From assembly GCA_020445165.1 (NCBI GenBank), contig JAGRHE010000012.1, positions 1-35,984 of the forward strand: a stretch of DNA of 35,984 nucleotides. Direction: 5' to 3'. The notes beneath the pieces were generated by a model, which was not told the DNA's origin, ran no database searches, and saw only the letters and a program-made list of their open reading frames with translations. Positions 7,745-17,589 of this stretch are shown piece after piece (the stretch's first letter is position 1; the number at the start of each line of letters is the position of its first letter). This stretch comes from Gammaproteobacteria bacterium. Its GTDB lineage: Bacteria > Pseudomonadota > Gammaproteobacteria > Chromatiales > Sedimenticolaceae. The position numbers and the translations under genes are program-made.

Positions 7745-8359
7745 ATGACCGTCTACGATCTCAAGCCGCGCTTCCAGGCCCTGCTGCGGCCAATCACGCG
7801 TGCCATGGCCGCACGCGGCATCACGGCGAACCAGGTGACGCTTGCCGCGGTCGCATTGTCAGTGGTTGCTGGCGGCCTGCTCGCGCTCTATCCGACCCAT
7901 GCGCTGGCGCTGCTGCTGATTCCATTGATTCTGTTGTTGCGTATGGCGCTGAACGCGATCGACGGCATGCTGGCGCGCGAACATGGCCAGCAATCCCGAC
8001 TCGGCGCAATCCTGAACGAGCTGGGTGACGTGGTATCGGACATCGCGCTGTACCTGCCATTCGCACTGATACCGGGTGTCTCGGCGACGCTGGTGGTATT
8101 GCTCGTGCTGGCCGCCGCAGTGGTCGAGATGACCGGCGTGGTCGCGGTGCAGATTGGGGCATCACGGCGCTACGACGGCCCGCTCGGCAAGAGTGACCGG
8201 GCGGTGCTGTTCGGTGGCCTGGCCTTGTTGTTCGGCCTGGGCCTGTCGGCCGGCGACTGGACCACGATCGTGCTGGCGATCGCGCTGGCCATGTCGCTGC
8301 TGACCGTCGTCAAGCGCGCCCGCAATGCACTGCGCGAGGTGGACGCCCATGCTGCCTGA
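7745..8359 (+). CDS. ynbA: CDP-alcohol phosphatidyltransferase family protein, YnbA-like
   Basis: This is a 204-residue polytopic membrane enzyme of the class that transfers a phospho-alcohol from CDP-activated lipid. The signature reads N70-x2-D73-G74-x2-A77-R78-x8-G87-x3-N91-x3-D95. The first and third aspartates of the canonical motif are therefore Asn, while the second and fourth Asp are kept; an extra Asp is at 99. The segment around NAIDGMLAREHGQQSRLG resembles E. coli YnbA as I remember it, so the Asn changes may be a subfamily trait. AAGGAA lies 6 bases before the ATG. The gene overlaps the CdsA-like gene by 11 bp, and a PlsC-like gene follows, so the three probably make one lipid product. 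The head group is unknown. Confidence 0.85.
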   Translation: MTVYDLKPRFQALLRPITRAMAARGITANQVTLAAVALSVVAGGLLALYPTHALALLLIPLILLLRMALNAIDGMLAREHGQQSRLGAILNELGDVVSDIALYLPFALIPGVSATLVVLLVLAAAVVEMTGVVAVQIGASRRYDGPLGKSDRAVLFGGLALLFGLGLSAGDWTTIVLAIALAMSLLTVVKRARNALREVDAHAA

Positions 8360-9287
8360 TTTGTCGCAGCCTTTGTTCATTGTCCTGGCCGGGATATTCG
8401 TCGCCCTGATCGTCGCCAGCGCCGCGGTCGCCTGGATGCAGCGTCGCCAGCCGGACAAGGATCACCACGAGCTGGCCCAGCGCGTGCGCAGTTGGTGGGT
8501 GATGGTCGCAATCTTCAGTGTCGCCCTGCTGCTCGGGCCGCTGGTCACGGTAGTGTTCCTTGGCCTGGTCAGTTTTCTCGCACTGAAGGAATACCTGTCG
8601 ATGATCCCGACCCGGCGCGCCGACCGGCGGGTGCTGTTCTGGGCCTACCTGGCGATCCCGCTGCAGTTCTACTGGGTGGCGGACGGCTGGTATGGCATGT
8701 TCATCGTGTTCATCCCGGTCTACCTGATGCTGTTGCTGCCGTTGCGCATGGTGCTGATCGGCGAGACCGATGGTTTTCTGCGCGCGGTCGGCACCCTGTT
8801 CTGGGGCGTGATGTTGACCGTGTTCGGCCTGAGTCATGCGGCTTTCCTGGTGGCGTTGCCGGGCACGGAGGGCCTGCCGCTCGAAGGTGCCGGCCTGTTG
8901 CTCTACCTGGTCATGCTGACCCAGCTGAACGACGTCGCCCAGTACATCTGGGGCAAAACCTTGGGCCGGCGCAAGATCATTCCCAGGGTGAGTCCGAACA
9001 AGACCTGGGAAGGTTTTATCGGCGGCGTGCTGACAACGATCGTTCTGGCCGTGCTGCTGGCGCCCTGGCTGACACCGATGGACCTGCCCGCGTCGTTGCT
9101 TGCCGGGGTGATCATCGGCATCGGCGGCTTCGTCGGTGATGTGAACATGTCGGCCCTGAAGCGCGATCTCGGCGTGAAGGACAGCGGTACGCTGATCGCA
9201 GGTCACGGCGGCATCCTCGACCGGGTCGATTCGCTGTCCTTTACCGCCCCCCTATTCTTCCACTTCGTTCGCTATGCCTTCTACTGA
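8349..9287 (+). CDS. ynbB: CdsA-family phosphatidate cytidylyltransferase, YnbB-like
   Basis: This 312-residue membrane protein makes CDP-diacylglycerol (or a related CDP-lipid) from phosphatidate and CTP. The CdsA signature is complete near the C-terminus: SALKRDLGVKDSG from residue 268, HGG at 286-288, and DRVD at 291-294. Hydrophobic helices fill most of residues 8-28, 50-80, 97-135, 148-170, 183-200 and 222-262. The ATG at 8349 overlaps the end of the YnbA-like gene by 11 bp; an upstream in-frame ATG at 8325 is less likely because family proteins start near this point. This is likely a second CdsA: housekeeping cdsA normally sits beside uppS and dxr, which are absent here. Confidence 0.88.
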   Translation: MLPDLSQPLFIVLAGIFVALIVASAAVAWMQRRQPDKDHHELAQRVRSWWVMVAIFSVALLLGPLVTVVFLGLVSFLALKEYLSMIPTRRADRRVLFWAYLAIPLQFYWVADGWYGMFIVFIPVYLMLLLPLRMVLIGETDGFLRAVGTLFWGVMLTVFGLSHAAFLVALPGTEGLPLEGAGLLLYLVMLTQLNDVAQYIWGKTLGRRKIIPRVSPNKTWEGFIGGVLTTIVLAVLLAPWLTPMDLPASLLAGVIIGIGGFVGDVNMSALKRDLGVKDSGTLIAGHGGILDRVDSLSFTAPLFFHFVRYAFY

Positions 9288-9936
9288 ACAACCGCAACCG
9301 GTCCTGCGCTGGCTGTTCTTCAACCTGCTGGTGCGACCGCTGGTGTTGCTGCTGATCGGACTGAACGTGCGCGACCTCCAGCGCCTGCCCAAAGACGGGC
9401 CGGCGATCCTGATCGCCAATCACAACAGCCACCTGGACACGCTGGTGCTGATGTCGTTGTTTCCGGGATACCTGTTGCCCAAGCTCCGGCCCGTTGCTGC
9501 GGCTGATTACTTTCTGTCGAACCGCTGGCTGGCCTGGTTCGCACTGCGCGTCATCGGCATCCTGCCGCTGAACCGTGACCGGCACGGCGGTGGCAGTCGT
9601 GACCCACTCGCCGGCATGGTCGAAGCCCTGCAGCAGGGGCAGATCCTGATCCTGTTTCCCGAGGGATCGCGCGGTGCACCCGAACAGCGCCAGGCGTTCA
9701 AGAACGGCATCGCCCACCTCGCCCGGCGCATGCCCGAAGTGCCGGTCACGCCGGTGTTCCTGCATGGCCTGGGCAAGGCCCTGCCCAAAGGCGAGGCGCT
9801 GCTAGTGCCGTTTTTCTGCGATGCCTTCGTTGGCGAACAGTTGTATTGGAGTGGCGACCGGGAAAGTTTCATGGCCGGGCTGGACAGATCGATGCAGGCG
9901 CTGGGCCAGGCCGGCCACTTCCCGGAGTGGCGCTAG
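9274..9936 (+). CDS. 1-acyl-glycerol-3-phosphate acyltransferase family protein (PlsC-like)
   Basis: This 220-residue protein has the acyltransferase motifs NHNSHLD (His50-x4-Asp55, catalytic pair) and FPEGSRG (128-134), with an N-terminal membrane segment (about 12-30). Family members add an acyl chain to lysophosphatidate or a similar lysolipid at the inner membrane. Its start overlaps the CdsA-like gene by 14 bp, so the three lipid genes are translationally coupled. The set of acyltransferase, cytidylyltransferase and phosphotransferase could make, activate and head-group one dedicated phospholipid. Acceptor and acyl donor are not deducible. The 111 bp to the next gene contains a TAGAAT that could be a -10 for it. 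Confidence 0.85.
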   Translation: MPSTEQPQPVLRWLFFNLLVRPLVLLLIGLNVRDLQRLPKDGPAILIANHNSHLDTLVLMSLFPGYLLPKLRPVAAADYFLSNRWLAWFALRVIGILPLNRDRHGGGSRDPLAGMVEALQQGQILILFPEGSRGAPEQRQAFKNGIAHLARRMPEVPVTPVFLHGLGKALPKGEALLVPFFCDAFVGEQLYWSGDRESFMAGLDRSMQALGQAGHFPEWR

Positions 9937-10047
9937 CGGCTGCCGCTGTTCCCCGTCGATTCTCCTCGTTTGTCGGTTTAACGACCGAAGATTGGCTAGA
10001 ATCGACTCAACTCTGATTGTCCCCTGCACCCTTTCTGGAGCCTCTGC

Positions 10048-10935
10048 ATGCAATTTCGTCTACCGATCGTTCTCGCCCTGTTGAGCAGCGCCGCCCTGGC
10101 GCAGTCGCCCGGTTACACGCCGGCCGAAAATCCGGTTGGACCATCCAGCTGGTGGTGGAACAGCAGCTGGTGGAACGACGGCCAGATCCCGGTGCCGAGC
10201 AACCACAAGGTGACGACGCGTTGGATCGAGTATCCAAACGGCGACGTCTCGGTGCCGGCGATGATCGCGCGGCCGGATGACGACAATCAGTACCCGGCGG
10301 TTTTGTACCAGCACGGCCGGCGCGGCCTGGACGACTTTATCCAGGCCCAGGTGAAACGACTGGCGGCGCGCGGCTTTGTGGTGCTGGCGCCGGACGTGTT
10401 CAGCGGTCGCTTCATCGAGAAACTGCCGATCGAACACGATTACGCCACCGAGACAGATGCCGCAGCCGGGATCGACGTGCTGCTCGCCCTACCGGACGTG
10501 AGCACCAGCCAGGCTTGCATTGCCTCGCAGACACGCGGGGGTTACATCACGCTGAAGGCGGTCACGACGCATGGTGCGCAGGAAAAGGACATCGCATGCT
10601 ACGTATCCTGGTATCCGCACATGCAGGATCCGAATGCACCCGAGCCGATGCAGGTTTATCGCTATGCAGCCGAGGCCGACCAGCTGAAGATCCCGGTGCT
10701 GATCTTCATCGGCGACGAGGAACAGTACCAGCGCCGGCGCTCGATCGAGACCGCCGTACAGTCGCTGCAGGCAGCCGGCAAGGACGCGCGCCTAGTGGTC
10801 TACCCCGGTGTCGGTCGCGGTTTCGACTTCCGCCCGGCACCGGTGCGTACCCTGGCCGACGACATGGCGGCGCAGGATTCACTGATCCGCGCGACGGATT
10901 TCATCAACGCGCATCTCGCCGACAAGAAGAAGTAG
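10048..10935 (+). CDS. Exported dienelactone-hydrolase-like alpha/beta-hydrolase, probably inactive
   Basis: This 295-residue protein has a signal peptide (residues 1-18, ending AALA) followed by a tryptophan-rich segment (WWW at 35-37, WW at 41-42). The rest follows the dienelactone hydrolase fold: YPAVLYQHG (82-90), GFVVLAPDVFSG (109-120), and VLIFIGDEE with Asp223. At the nucleophile elbow, where the family has Gly-x-Cys-x-Gly-Gly, it reads Gln-Thr162-Arg-Gly-Gly, and where the catalytic histidine is expected (Gly-His-x-Phe) it has Arg257 in GVGRGFDF. Two of three triad residues therefore appear lost, suggesting a binding or structural role. GGAG lies 9 bases before the ATG. It converges on sdaA with a 9-bp gap. 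Confidence 0.8.
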   Translation: MQFRLPIVLALLSSAALAQSPGYTPAENPVGPSSWWWNSSWWNDGQIPVPSNHKVTTRWIEYPNGDVSVPAMIARPDDDNQYPAVLYQHGRRGLDDFIQAQVKRLAARGFVVLAPDVFSGRFIEKLPIEHDYATETDAAAGIDVLLALPDVSTSQACIASQTRGGYITLKAVTTHGAQEKDIACYVSWYPHMQDPNAPEPMQVYRYAAEADQLKIPVLIFIGDEEQYQRRRSIETAVQSLQAAGKDARLVVYPGVGRGFDFRPAPVRTLADDMAAQDSLIRATDFINAHLADKKK

Positions 10936-10944
10936 CTGGCCCGT

Positions 10945-12324
10945 TCAGCACTCGGTGAGGCTGACCGCCAGCCCGCCGAGTGCCGTCTCCTTGTACTTGT
11001 GCGACATCTCCTGGCCCGTGCGTTTCATCGCGGCGATGCAGTTGTCCAACGGCATGAAATGTTGACCACTGCCGTGCAATGCCAGCGATGCGGCCGTGTG
11101 CGCCTTGATCGCGCCGAAACCGTTGCGCTCGATGCACGGCACCTGGACCAGGCCCTTGACCGGGTCGCAGGTCATGCCCAGGTGATGTTCCAGTGCGATC
11201 TCGGCAGCGTTCTCGACCTGTTGCGGGCTGCCGCCGCGGATCGCACACAGGCCGGCCGCTGCCATCGCGGCCGCCGAACCGACCTCGCCCTGGCAGCCGA
11301 CCTCGGCACCCGAGATCGAGCTGCGATGCTTGATCAGTCCGCCGATCGCCGCGGCGGTCAGCAGGAAATCCTCGACCGCGCCAGGACTGCCGCCGGCATG
11401 CTTGAGGTGGTAATACAGCACCGCGGGAATCACCCCGGCCGCGCCATTGGTCGGTGCCGTCACCACACGATGGCCCGCAGCATTCTCCTCGTTGACGGCC
11501 ATCGCATAGGCACACAGCCAGTCGTTGAGCGTCGCCGATGCCGGGTCGGTTTCGAGCTGGCGATACAGCCCGGCGGCTCGACGCGGCAGCTCGAGCCCGC
11601 CGGGCAGTATGCCGTCGGTGTGCAGACCTTGTTCGATACACCCCTGCATCGCGAGCCAGATCTCCTGCACACCCTCGGCCAGCGCATCGGCACCACGACA
11701 GGCGCACTCGTTGGCACGCTTCATCGCGGCAATGCCCAACCCGCTTTCGGCGGCCATCTGCAGCATCGATTTGGCTGAATCGAACGGGTAAGGACAATCG
11801 GCTGCCGATGACATCTGCAAGGGCGCGGCGAGTTGGTCGATGTCGTCCGGCGTGCTGATGAAACCGCCACCGATCGAGAACCGGATCGTCTCGTGGACGA
11901 CTTTTGCCTGCGCATCGAGCAGTTGGAAGATCATGCCGTTGGGATGCTGCGGCAGCGGCTCGCCGGTATCGAACACGATGTCGCTGGCCGGATCGAACGT
12001 GATCTTTGCGGTGCCGGCGGGCGCTATATACGACTGTTTTGAGAGGCGCGCGACAAGCTGATCGATGTCGTCACCGGCCACCACCTTGGGCGTGTAGCCA
12101 TGCAGCCCGAGCAGAACGGCACGGTCCGTACCATGGCCGCGCCCGGTATAGGCCAGCGAGCCGCGCAGGATGCAGCGCACACGTACCAGCTGGACATCCG
12201 GATGCGCCGCCCGCCATTCCGGCAGGTCGGCAACGAAATCCGATGCCGCCTGCATCGGTCCCATGGTGTGTGAACTCGACGGTCCGATGCCGACCTTGAA
12301 CAGGTCGAGCACGCTGATGAACAT
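10945..12324 (-). CDS. sdaA: L-serine ammonia-lyase (L-serine dehydratase)
   Basis: This iron-sulfur enzyme deaminates L-serine to pyruvate and ammonia in the cytoplasm. The 459 residues match the single-chain SdaA/SdaB type. The N-terminal beta domain starts with [20 protein letters not shown], and the alpha domain carries the three cysteines expected to hold the [4Fe-4S] cluster: C344 ([13 protein letters not shown]), C386 and C397 ([13 protein letters not shown]). [15 protein letters not shown] (289-303) is also typical. The cytochrome c gene lies just upstream on the same strand (48-bp gap), so the two may share a promoter, although there is no clear functional link. Confidence 0.96.
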   Translation of the reverse strand: MFISVLDLFKVGIGPSSSHTMGPMQAASDFVADLPEWRAAHPDVQLVRVRCILRGSLAYTGRGHGTDRAVLLGLHGYTPKVVAGDDIDQLVARLSKQSYIAPAGTAKITFDPASDIVFDTGEPLPQHPNGMIFQLLDAQAKVVHETIRFSIGGGFISTPDDIDQLAAPLQMSSAADCPYPFDSAKSMLQMAAESGLGIAAMKRANECACRGADALAEGVQEIWLAMQGCIEQGLHTDGILPGGLELPRRAAGLYRQLETDPASATLNDWLCAYAMAVNEENAAGHRVVTAPTNGAAGVIPAVLYYHLKHAGGSPGAVEDFLLTAAAIGGLIKHRSSISGAEVGCQGEVGSAAAMAAAGLCAIRGGSPQQVENAAEIALEHHLGMTCDPVKGLVQVPCIERNGFGAIKAHTAASLALHGSGQHFMPLDNCIAAMKRTGQEMSHKYKETALGGLAVSLTEC

Positions 12325-12372
12325 GCTCAGCCGGTCTCCGCTGGGTTGCCCGGTACGCCCCTGGTCAAGGGC

Positions 12373-12852
12373 CTACTTCCAGCGGTCCTTGCCGAGCAGC
12401 ATCAGGAACATTTGCAGAACCGCCTCGTCAGACGACGGGGGCTTGGTGGATACATCGCCACCGGCCGCGGTGGCCGGCAGGTCGTTGAGGTCGTCGACAC
12501 GCATCAGGGTCTGAGTGCGGTCGACGACGAACGCCACCGCAGCCGCGACATCCTGGTTGCTGATCTCCTGGTCGCCGCGTGCCGGCATGCGACCATGGCC
12601 CTCGATCGCGTGCGTGATCAGCACGTTGAGCGGTTGCTCCAGGCGCTCGCGCCAATCGTCGACCTCGCCCAGAACAGGCGCGCCTTTTCGTCCGGACTCG
12701 TGGCAGCGAAGACAGCGTTCCTGGAACACCACCCTGCCGTGGGCGATGTTGTAGGAACGCGCTTCGTTGCTGTAGTCGGCGGTCGTGGCCCGGGCGGAAA
12801 CAGCCAACAGGAATCCAGCGCAGACATAAACGAAGTATCGGGATCGGGACAT
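12373..12852 (-). CDS. Small exported mono-haem cytochrome c
   Basis: With the ATG at 12852 the product is 159 residues. Residues 1-24 form a signal peptide (hydrophobic FVYVCAGFLLAVSA), the haem site is C47-L-R-C50-H51, and Met89 in GRMPARG is the likely sixth ligand, as in cytochrome c5-type proteins. An acidic, Pro/Ser-rich C-terminal extension (about 118-159) is not part of the haem domain. It should act in the periplasm as an electron carrier. The longer in-frame start at 12912 would add a non-signal extension across the leader hairpin and is unlikely. It is divergent from msrAB, and both are periplasm-facing redox genes. Confidence 0.85.
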   Translation of the reverse strand: MSRSRYFVYVCAGFLLAVSARATTADYSNEARSYNIAHGRVVFQERCLRCHESGRKGAPVLGEVDDWRERLEQPLNVLITHAIEGHGRMPARGDQEISNQDVAAAVAFVVDRTQTLMRVDDLNDLPATAAGGDVSTKPPSSDEAVLQMFLMLLGKDRWK

Positions 12853-12873
12853 TTGGTGGTCGCAACTCTTCTT

Positions 12874-12892
12874 GACTACCACGAAGGTAGTC
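12874..12892 (-). promoter_or_regulatory. Stem-loop in the leader of the cytochrome c gene
   Basis: A perfect 7-bp stem (GACTACC, 12874-12880, with GGTAGTC, 12886-12892) has a 5-base loop reading TTCGT on the minus strand. It ends 21 bases before the ATG at 12852. It could be an mRNA-stabilising hairpin or an operator in the cytochrome c–msrAB intergenic region. Confidence 0.35.
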
Positions 12893-13034
12893 CGGCCGGG
12901 CCTGCAAGGCAATATCGCCGCCTGGACCCTGCCGCCGAACCGGCGCTCCGGCGATGCCCCGCTATAGACGATGTATTTATTCCGCGGTAAAGCCGGTCTA
13001 ATGGCACAGATACACGAAATCGACGGGGTTTACC

Positions 13035-14198
13035 GTGAACAGGATCTGGATCGCAGGCGCCATCGTGGCCGCCGCAGCCATTGCCATCTTTCTCTGGCGC
13101 TCGCCGACCGGCCCGGGCGCCACGGGCGATGCCTTTGCCACCGAACTGCCGGCATTGGAAAGCGATCGTGTACTTCCGGCCACCGACGAATCCGGCCGCT
13201 TCGGTTTCGCCACCTTTGCCGGCGGCTGCTTCTGGTGCACCGAGGCCGACCTGGAAAAGGTTCCCGGTGTGCTCGACGTGATCTCGGGCTATACCGGCGG
13301 AACACTCGAAAACCCGAGCTACGAACGGGTTGCCGGCGGTGGCAGCGGTCACCGCGAGGCCGTGCTGGTTCGTTACGATCGCGGCCTGACCAGCTACCAG
13401 GCCTTGCTGGCAGCGTTCTGGCGCAACATCGACCCGACCGACGGCGGGGGCCAGTTCGCCGATCGTGGTCAACAGTATTCCAGCGCCATCTACGTGCACA
13501 GCCCGGAGCAGCGCCGCCAGGCCGAGGCATCAATTGCCGAGCTGACGCAAAGCGGTCGTTACGATCGGGCGATCGTTACGCCGATTCTCGATGCGGAACG
13601 TTTCTACATGGCCGAGGATTACCACCAGGACTACCACGCGAAAAACCCGCTGCGGTACAAGTTCTATCGCAGCAACTCGGGGCGTGACCGCTACCTGGAA
13701 CGGACCTGGGGGGAGCAGCTGGCGATCGATTTCAGCATGTTCGAGGCCGAAGCGAAGGCTCCCTACTCGCGTCCTTCCGACGCCGAATTGCGCACCAGGC
13801 TCGACGATATGCAATACCACGTGACCCAGCAGGAAGGCACCGAACCACCATTCAGGAACGCCTACTGGGACAACAAGGAGCCAGGCATCTATGTCGACGT
13901 CGTCAGCGGCGAACCTCTGTTTTCGTCGACCGACAAGTACGATTCGGGAACCGGCTGGCCGAGCTTCTCGCGTCCGCTGGAGAGCTCGCTGATCGTCGAG
14001 GAAAAGGACTACAAACTGCTGTTGCCGCGCATCGAGGTGCGCAGCCGCTACGGTGATTCGCACCTGGGCCACGTGTTCGAGGACGGCCCGGCACCGACTG
14101 GCCTGCGCTACTGCATCAACTCGGCGTCATTGCGCTTCGTGCCCCGGGATGCGCTCGAGCGCGAGGGTTACGGCGAATACGCGAAGCTGTTCGAGTAG
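13035..14198 (+). CDS. msrAB: Bifunctional methionine sulfoxide reductase MsrA-MsrB, membrane-anchored
   Basis: This 387-residue fusion repairs both S- and R-methionine sulfoxide. An N-terminal hydrophobic helix (about 4-20) exports or anchors it. The MsrA domain (about 55-215) has GGCFWC with nucleophile Cys65 and Cys68; the MsrB domain (about 245-385) has HLGHVF (343-348) and the nucleophile Cys360 in [11 protein letters not shown]. The CxxC pairs that bind zinc in many MsrB proteins are absent (VVSGEPLF), so this is the zinc-free type. The start is GTG at 13035 with GGGG upstream; no in-frame ATG is better placed. Recycling would need a periplasmic thiol donor; none is adjacent, but dsbB is 0.9 kb away. 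Confidence 0.93.
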   Translation: MNRIWIAGAIVAAAAIAIFLWRSPTGPGATGDAFATELPALESDRVLPATDESGRFGFATFAGGCFWCTEADLEKVPGVLDVISGYTGGTLENPSYERVAGGGSGHREAVLVRYDRGLTSYQALLAAFWRNIDPTDGGGQFADRGQQYSSAIYVHSPEQRRQAEASIAELTQSGRYDRAIVTPILDAERFYMAEDYHQDYHAKNPLRYKFYRSNSGRDRYLERTWGEQLAIDFSMFEAEAKAPYSRPSDAELRTRLDDMQYHVTQQEGTEPPFRNAYWDNKEPGIYVDVVSGEPLFSSTDKYDSGTGWPSFSRPLESSLIVEEKDYKLLLPRIEVRSRYGDSHLGHVFEDGPAPTGLRYCINSASLRFVPRDALEREGYGEYAKLFE

Positions 14199-14227
14199 CG
14201 CAGCGTGCCAGTCGATATACTGCGCGG

Positions 14228-15046
14228 ATGAACGAGCCCGTCCCGAATATCATCCGCACCCTGCCGCGTGGCGTCCTGCTGTCGGCATTGTTGCTGTTCG
14301 TCATGCTGCTGCTATCGACCAGCAGCAGCTTCCGTGATGCCGGCGAACATCGCCTGGACGAGGCCGGCAATCGCGCGATTGCCGCGTTCGCGGTCGCACG
14401 CACGATCAACGGCGTGGTTTCCGTGATCCAGGAGATGGAGGTCGGTGTGTCGCTCGGCATCAACACCACGCTGCAGCCCGGCCAGATCCTTGATCCGCTG
14501 AACGACCTGATCGAACGTTTTTCGACCGCTGCGCTGATTGCCGCGACCCTGCTGTGGGCGTTGAAACTGGTCGGCGACTTCGTCGTCACCCCTTGGTTGC
14601 CACTGCTACTTTTGGGACTGCTGGCTGCGCGCATGCTGCTTGCCCGCTGGGCACCACGCCTCGATGTCGAGACCCTGCTCACGCGCGCGGTGCGCATCGG
14701 CATCGTGATCTGGGCGTTTGCCGCGCTGACGCCCTGGGTAATCGACAGCGTGCACAGCAGTCCCGTGGTGCAGACCCACTACCACCAGGCGACCGAGGAT
14801 TTCGACACTGCCGGCAGGCAGTTGCGTGGCATCGTCGACCTGGAAAGTCCCTGGGACGTAGACCGTAGCCGCCTTGGCGATCGCATGGCGCAACTGGCCG
14901 ACATGGCCGACCGCCTCAGCCGGCAGGCGGTGATCGTGCTGGCGGTGTTCGTGTTCGAGGTGCTGATCGTGCCGATTGCGATCTTCTGGATCAGCTCCCG
15001 GGTGCTGCTCAACCCGCGCGCGATGGTGTTGGATCAGGCCGGCTGA
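14228..15046 (+). CDS. Membrane protein of unknown function
   Basis: This 272-residue protein has about four hydrophobic helices (around 16-30, 98-115 with 119-137, 156-172 and 236-257). The loop between the first two (about 32-97) and the one at about 173-235 are polar; the latter contains Asp/Arg-rich amphipathic helix (DRSRLGDRMAQLADMADRL). I do not recognise a family. There is no convincing ribosome-binding site; a TATACT at 14216-14221 lies seven bases before the ATG, so a leaderless transcript is possible but the -35 is poor. It starts 29 bp after msrAB and converges on dsbB. Confidence 0.72.
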   Translation: MNEPVPNIIRTLPRGVLLSALLLFVMLLLSTSSSFRDAGEHRLDEAGNRAIAAFAVARTINGVVSVIQEMEVGVSLGINTTLQPGQILDPLNDLIERFSTAALIAATLLWALKLVGDFVVTPWLPLLLLGLLAARMLLARWAPRLDVETLLTRAVRIGIVIWAFAALTPWVIDSVHSSPVVQTHYHQATEDFDTAGRQLRGIVDLESPWDVDRSRLGDRMAQLADMADRLSRQAVIVLAVFVFEVLIVPIAIFWISSRVLLNPRAMVLDQAG

Positions 15047-15083
15047 TGCGCGCGCTTCGGCGCTGAACGCACTGCCCGGCCTA

Positions 15084-15587
15084 TCAGCCGCGTCGCGTTT
15101 GTCGCCAGTCGCTGTACACCACCACGGCAAGCAGTAGCAGGTAGATGCCGAATACCACGAGCATCCACTGCGCCATGGTCAGAGACAGCCACTGCCACTG
15201 CACGTCATCACAGTAACCGGTGGGGAGAAAGACCTGCGGCAACCAGCTGTCGAGCGGCGCCCATGCGGGGAACTCGGCCGAGAAGCTGCAGCCAAATGCC
15301 GTGGCCGGATCCTGCTGGATACCGACGTGCTGCAGCGCCAGGCGCAAACCCCAGCCCGCACTGATCAACCACAGCAGGTAACCAAGCACGCGGAACAGCA
15401 AGGCCCGTGGGTACACCGACCCGATAATCCCGGCCGCGAAGATGCCGAGAACCGCGACCCGTTCGTAGACGCATTTGACGCAAGGATCCAGACCCATGCC
15501 GTGCTGGAACCACAGCGCCGCTACTTCCAGCGCAAGTGCGGAAAAGGCCAGCAGCCACCAAGAACTGCGCGCGACGACCGGAAACAT
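15084..15587 (-). CDS. dsbB: Disulfide bond formation protein B
   Basis: This inner-membrane protein re-oxidises DsbA and passes electrons to quinone. The 167 residues hold four membrane helices (about 9-27, 44-59, 65-85, 138-158) and the two periplasmic cysteine pairs of the family: C36-V-K-C39, and C100 with C126. GAGG is 11 bases before the ATG. DsbA is not in the window. The AT-rich stretch upstream (about 15670-15745) probably holds its promoter, though I cannot fix the boxes. Confidence 0.93.
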   Translation of the reverse strand: MFPVVARSSWWLLAFSALALEVAALWFQHGMGLDPCVKCVYERVAVLGIFAAGIIGSVYPRALLFRVLGYLLWLISAGWGLRLALQHVGIQQDPATAFGCSFSAEFPAWAPLDSWLPQVFLPTGYCDDVQWQWLSLTMAQWMLVVFGIYLLLLAVVVYSDWRQTRRG

Positions 15588-15746
15588 GCAATCAGACCTC
15601 GGGATTCAGTGACGTGGCGATCCGGCTAGCGCGGCCGGCAGGCGTGGTGTGTGGTGCTTCAACGACATTGAAGGACGACAACAAAAGTAACATAAGACAA
15701 TTAAAAACAATAACTTAAAAGATGTCCTTAAGTTTGTTTCTATAAA

Positions 15747-15781
15747 CCGTCATTCCCTTCCCGCCTGCGCGGGGATGACGG
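15747..15781. repeat. REP-like inverted repeat
   Basis: Outer arms CCGTCAT (15747-15753) and ATGACGG (15775-15781) and inner arms CCCGC (15760-15764) and GCGGG (15769-15773) form a hairpin with a 4-base loop. The GTCATTCCC...GGGGATGAC pattern is that of a dispersed palindrome common between genes in many proteobacteria. Only one copy was noticed in this window. It may also help end transcription from the gene at 16099. Confidence 0.55.
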
Positions 15782-15789
15782 CAGAATAG

Positions 15790-15836
15790 TCCCATCAACA
15801 GGTGTATAGATCGCGACCCCACGACTGTCGATGGGA
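15790..15836. repeat. Inverted repeat beside the REP-like element
   Basis: Arms TCCCATCAACAG (15790-15801) and CTGTCGATGGGA (15825-15836) are complementary at 11 of 12 positions, with a 23-base loop. It lies 8 bases beyond the stop codon of the 84-residue protein gene (minus strand). There is no T-run directly after it. Together with the element at 15747 it fills the gap 15588-15844; the remainder is an AT-rich block (15660-15745) with no gene. Confidence 0.45.
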
Positions 15837-15844
15837 TCTCGTGA

Positions 15845-16099
15845 TCACTCGCCGGCAGCAAAGGTCTGCATGATCAGTTGCATCTGGTCGGCCGGAAGCT
15901 CACGCATCGGCCGTGCTGCAAGCGCCGATTCATTGCCTTCGACCACGCGTACGCTAGCCTGGTGAGCAGGCGCACTGTACTGCGGCGAACCTTCGACCAT
16001 GACGATGCGCAGGTAGAGCCCGATTGCCAGTGCCAGCAACAGGACCACCACCAGTTTCGAAAACCAGCCGCTGCCGCTGGATGTGGTTGTCGTCGTCAT
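15845..16099 (-). CDS. Small single-pass membrane protein, unknown
   Basis: This is an 84-residue protein with a Thr/Ser-rich N-terminus, one hydrophobic helix (about 15-32, KLVVVLLLALAIGLYLRIVM) and a polar tail. GGAGAG lies before the ATG. I know no family. It is 51 bp downstream of the Sel1-SH3b gene and the last gene of the nagZ–hpt–phosphorylase–Sel1 run, so it is probably expressed with them. Confidence 0.6.
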   Translation of the reverse strand: MTTTTTSSGSGWFSKLVVVLLLALAIGLYLRIVMVEGSPQYSAPAHQASVRVVEGNESALAARPMRELPADQMQLIMQTFAAGE

Positions 16100-16150
16100 C
16101 TTGATTCTCTCCGCTGCAAGTTCTGTTGGAATTCTCGATCCGATTATGAC

Positions 16151-17589
<1,439 letters not shown>

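Noticed and set aside
8310..9206. A 298-codon minus-strand frame opposite the CdsA-like gene
   Set aside because: Extremely Gln/His/Asp-rich, the usual result of reading hydrophobic codons backwards; no ribosome-binding site or domain.
10999..11778. A 259-codon plus-strand frame opposite sdaA
   Set aside because: Shadow of sdaA; Arg/His-rich and no motif.
14193..14221. TATACT as a -10 giving a leaderless transcript for the 272-residue membrane protein
   Set aside because: The hexamer at 14216-14221 is good, but no -35 is present at 16-18 bp spacing and the gene may simply be read from msrAB.
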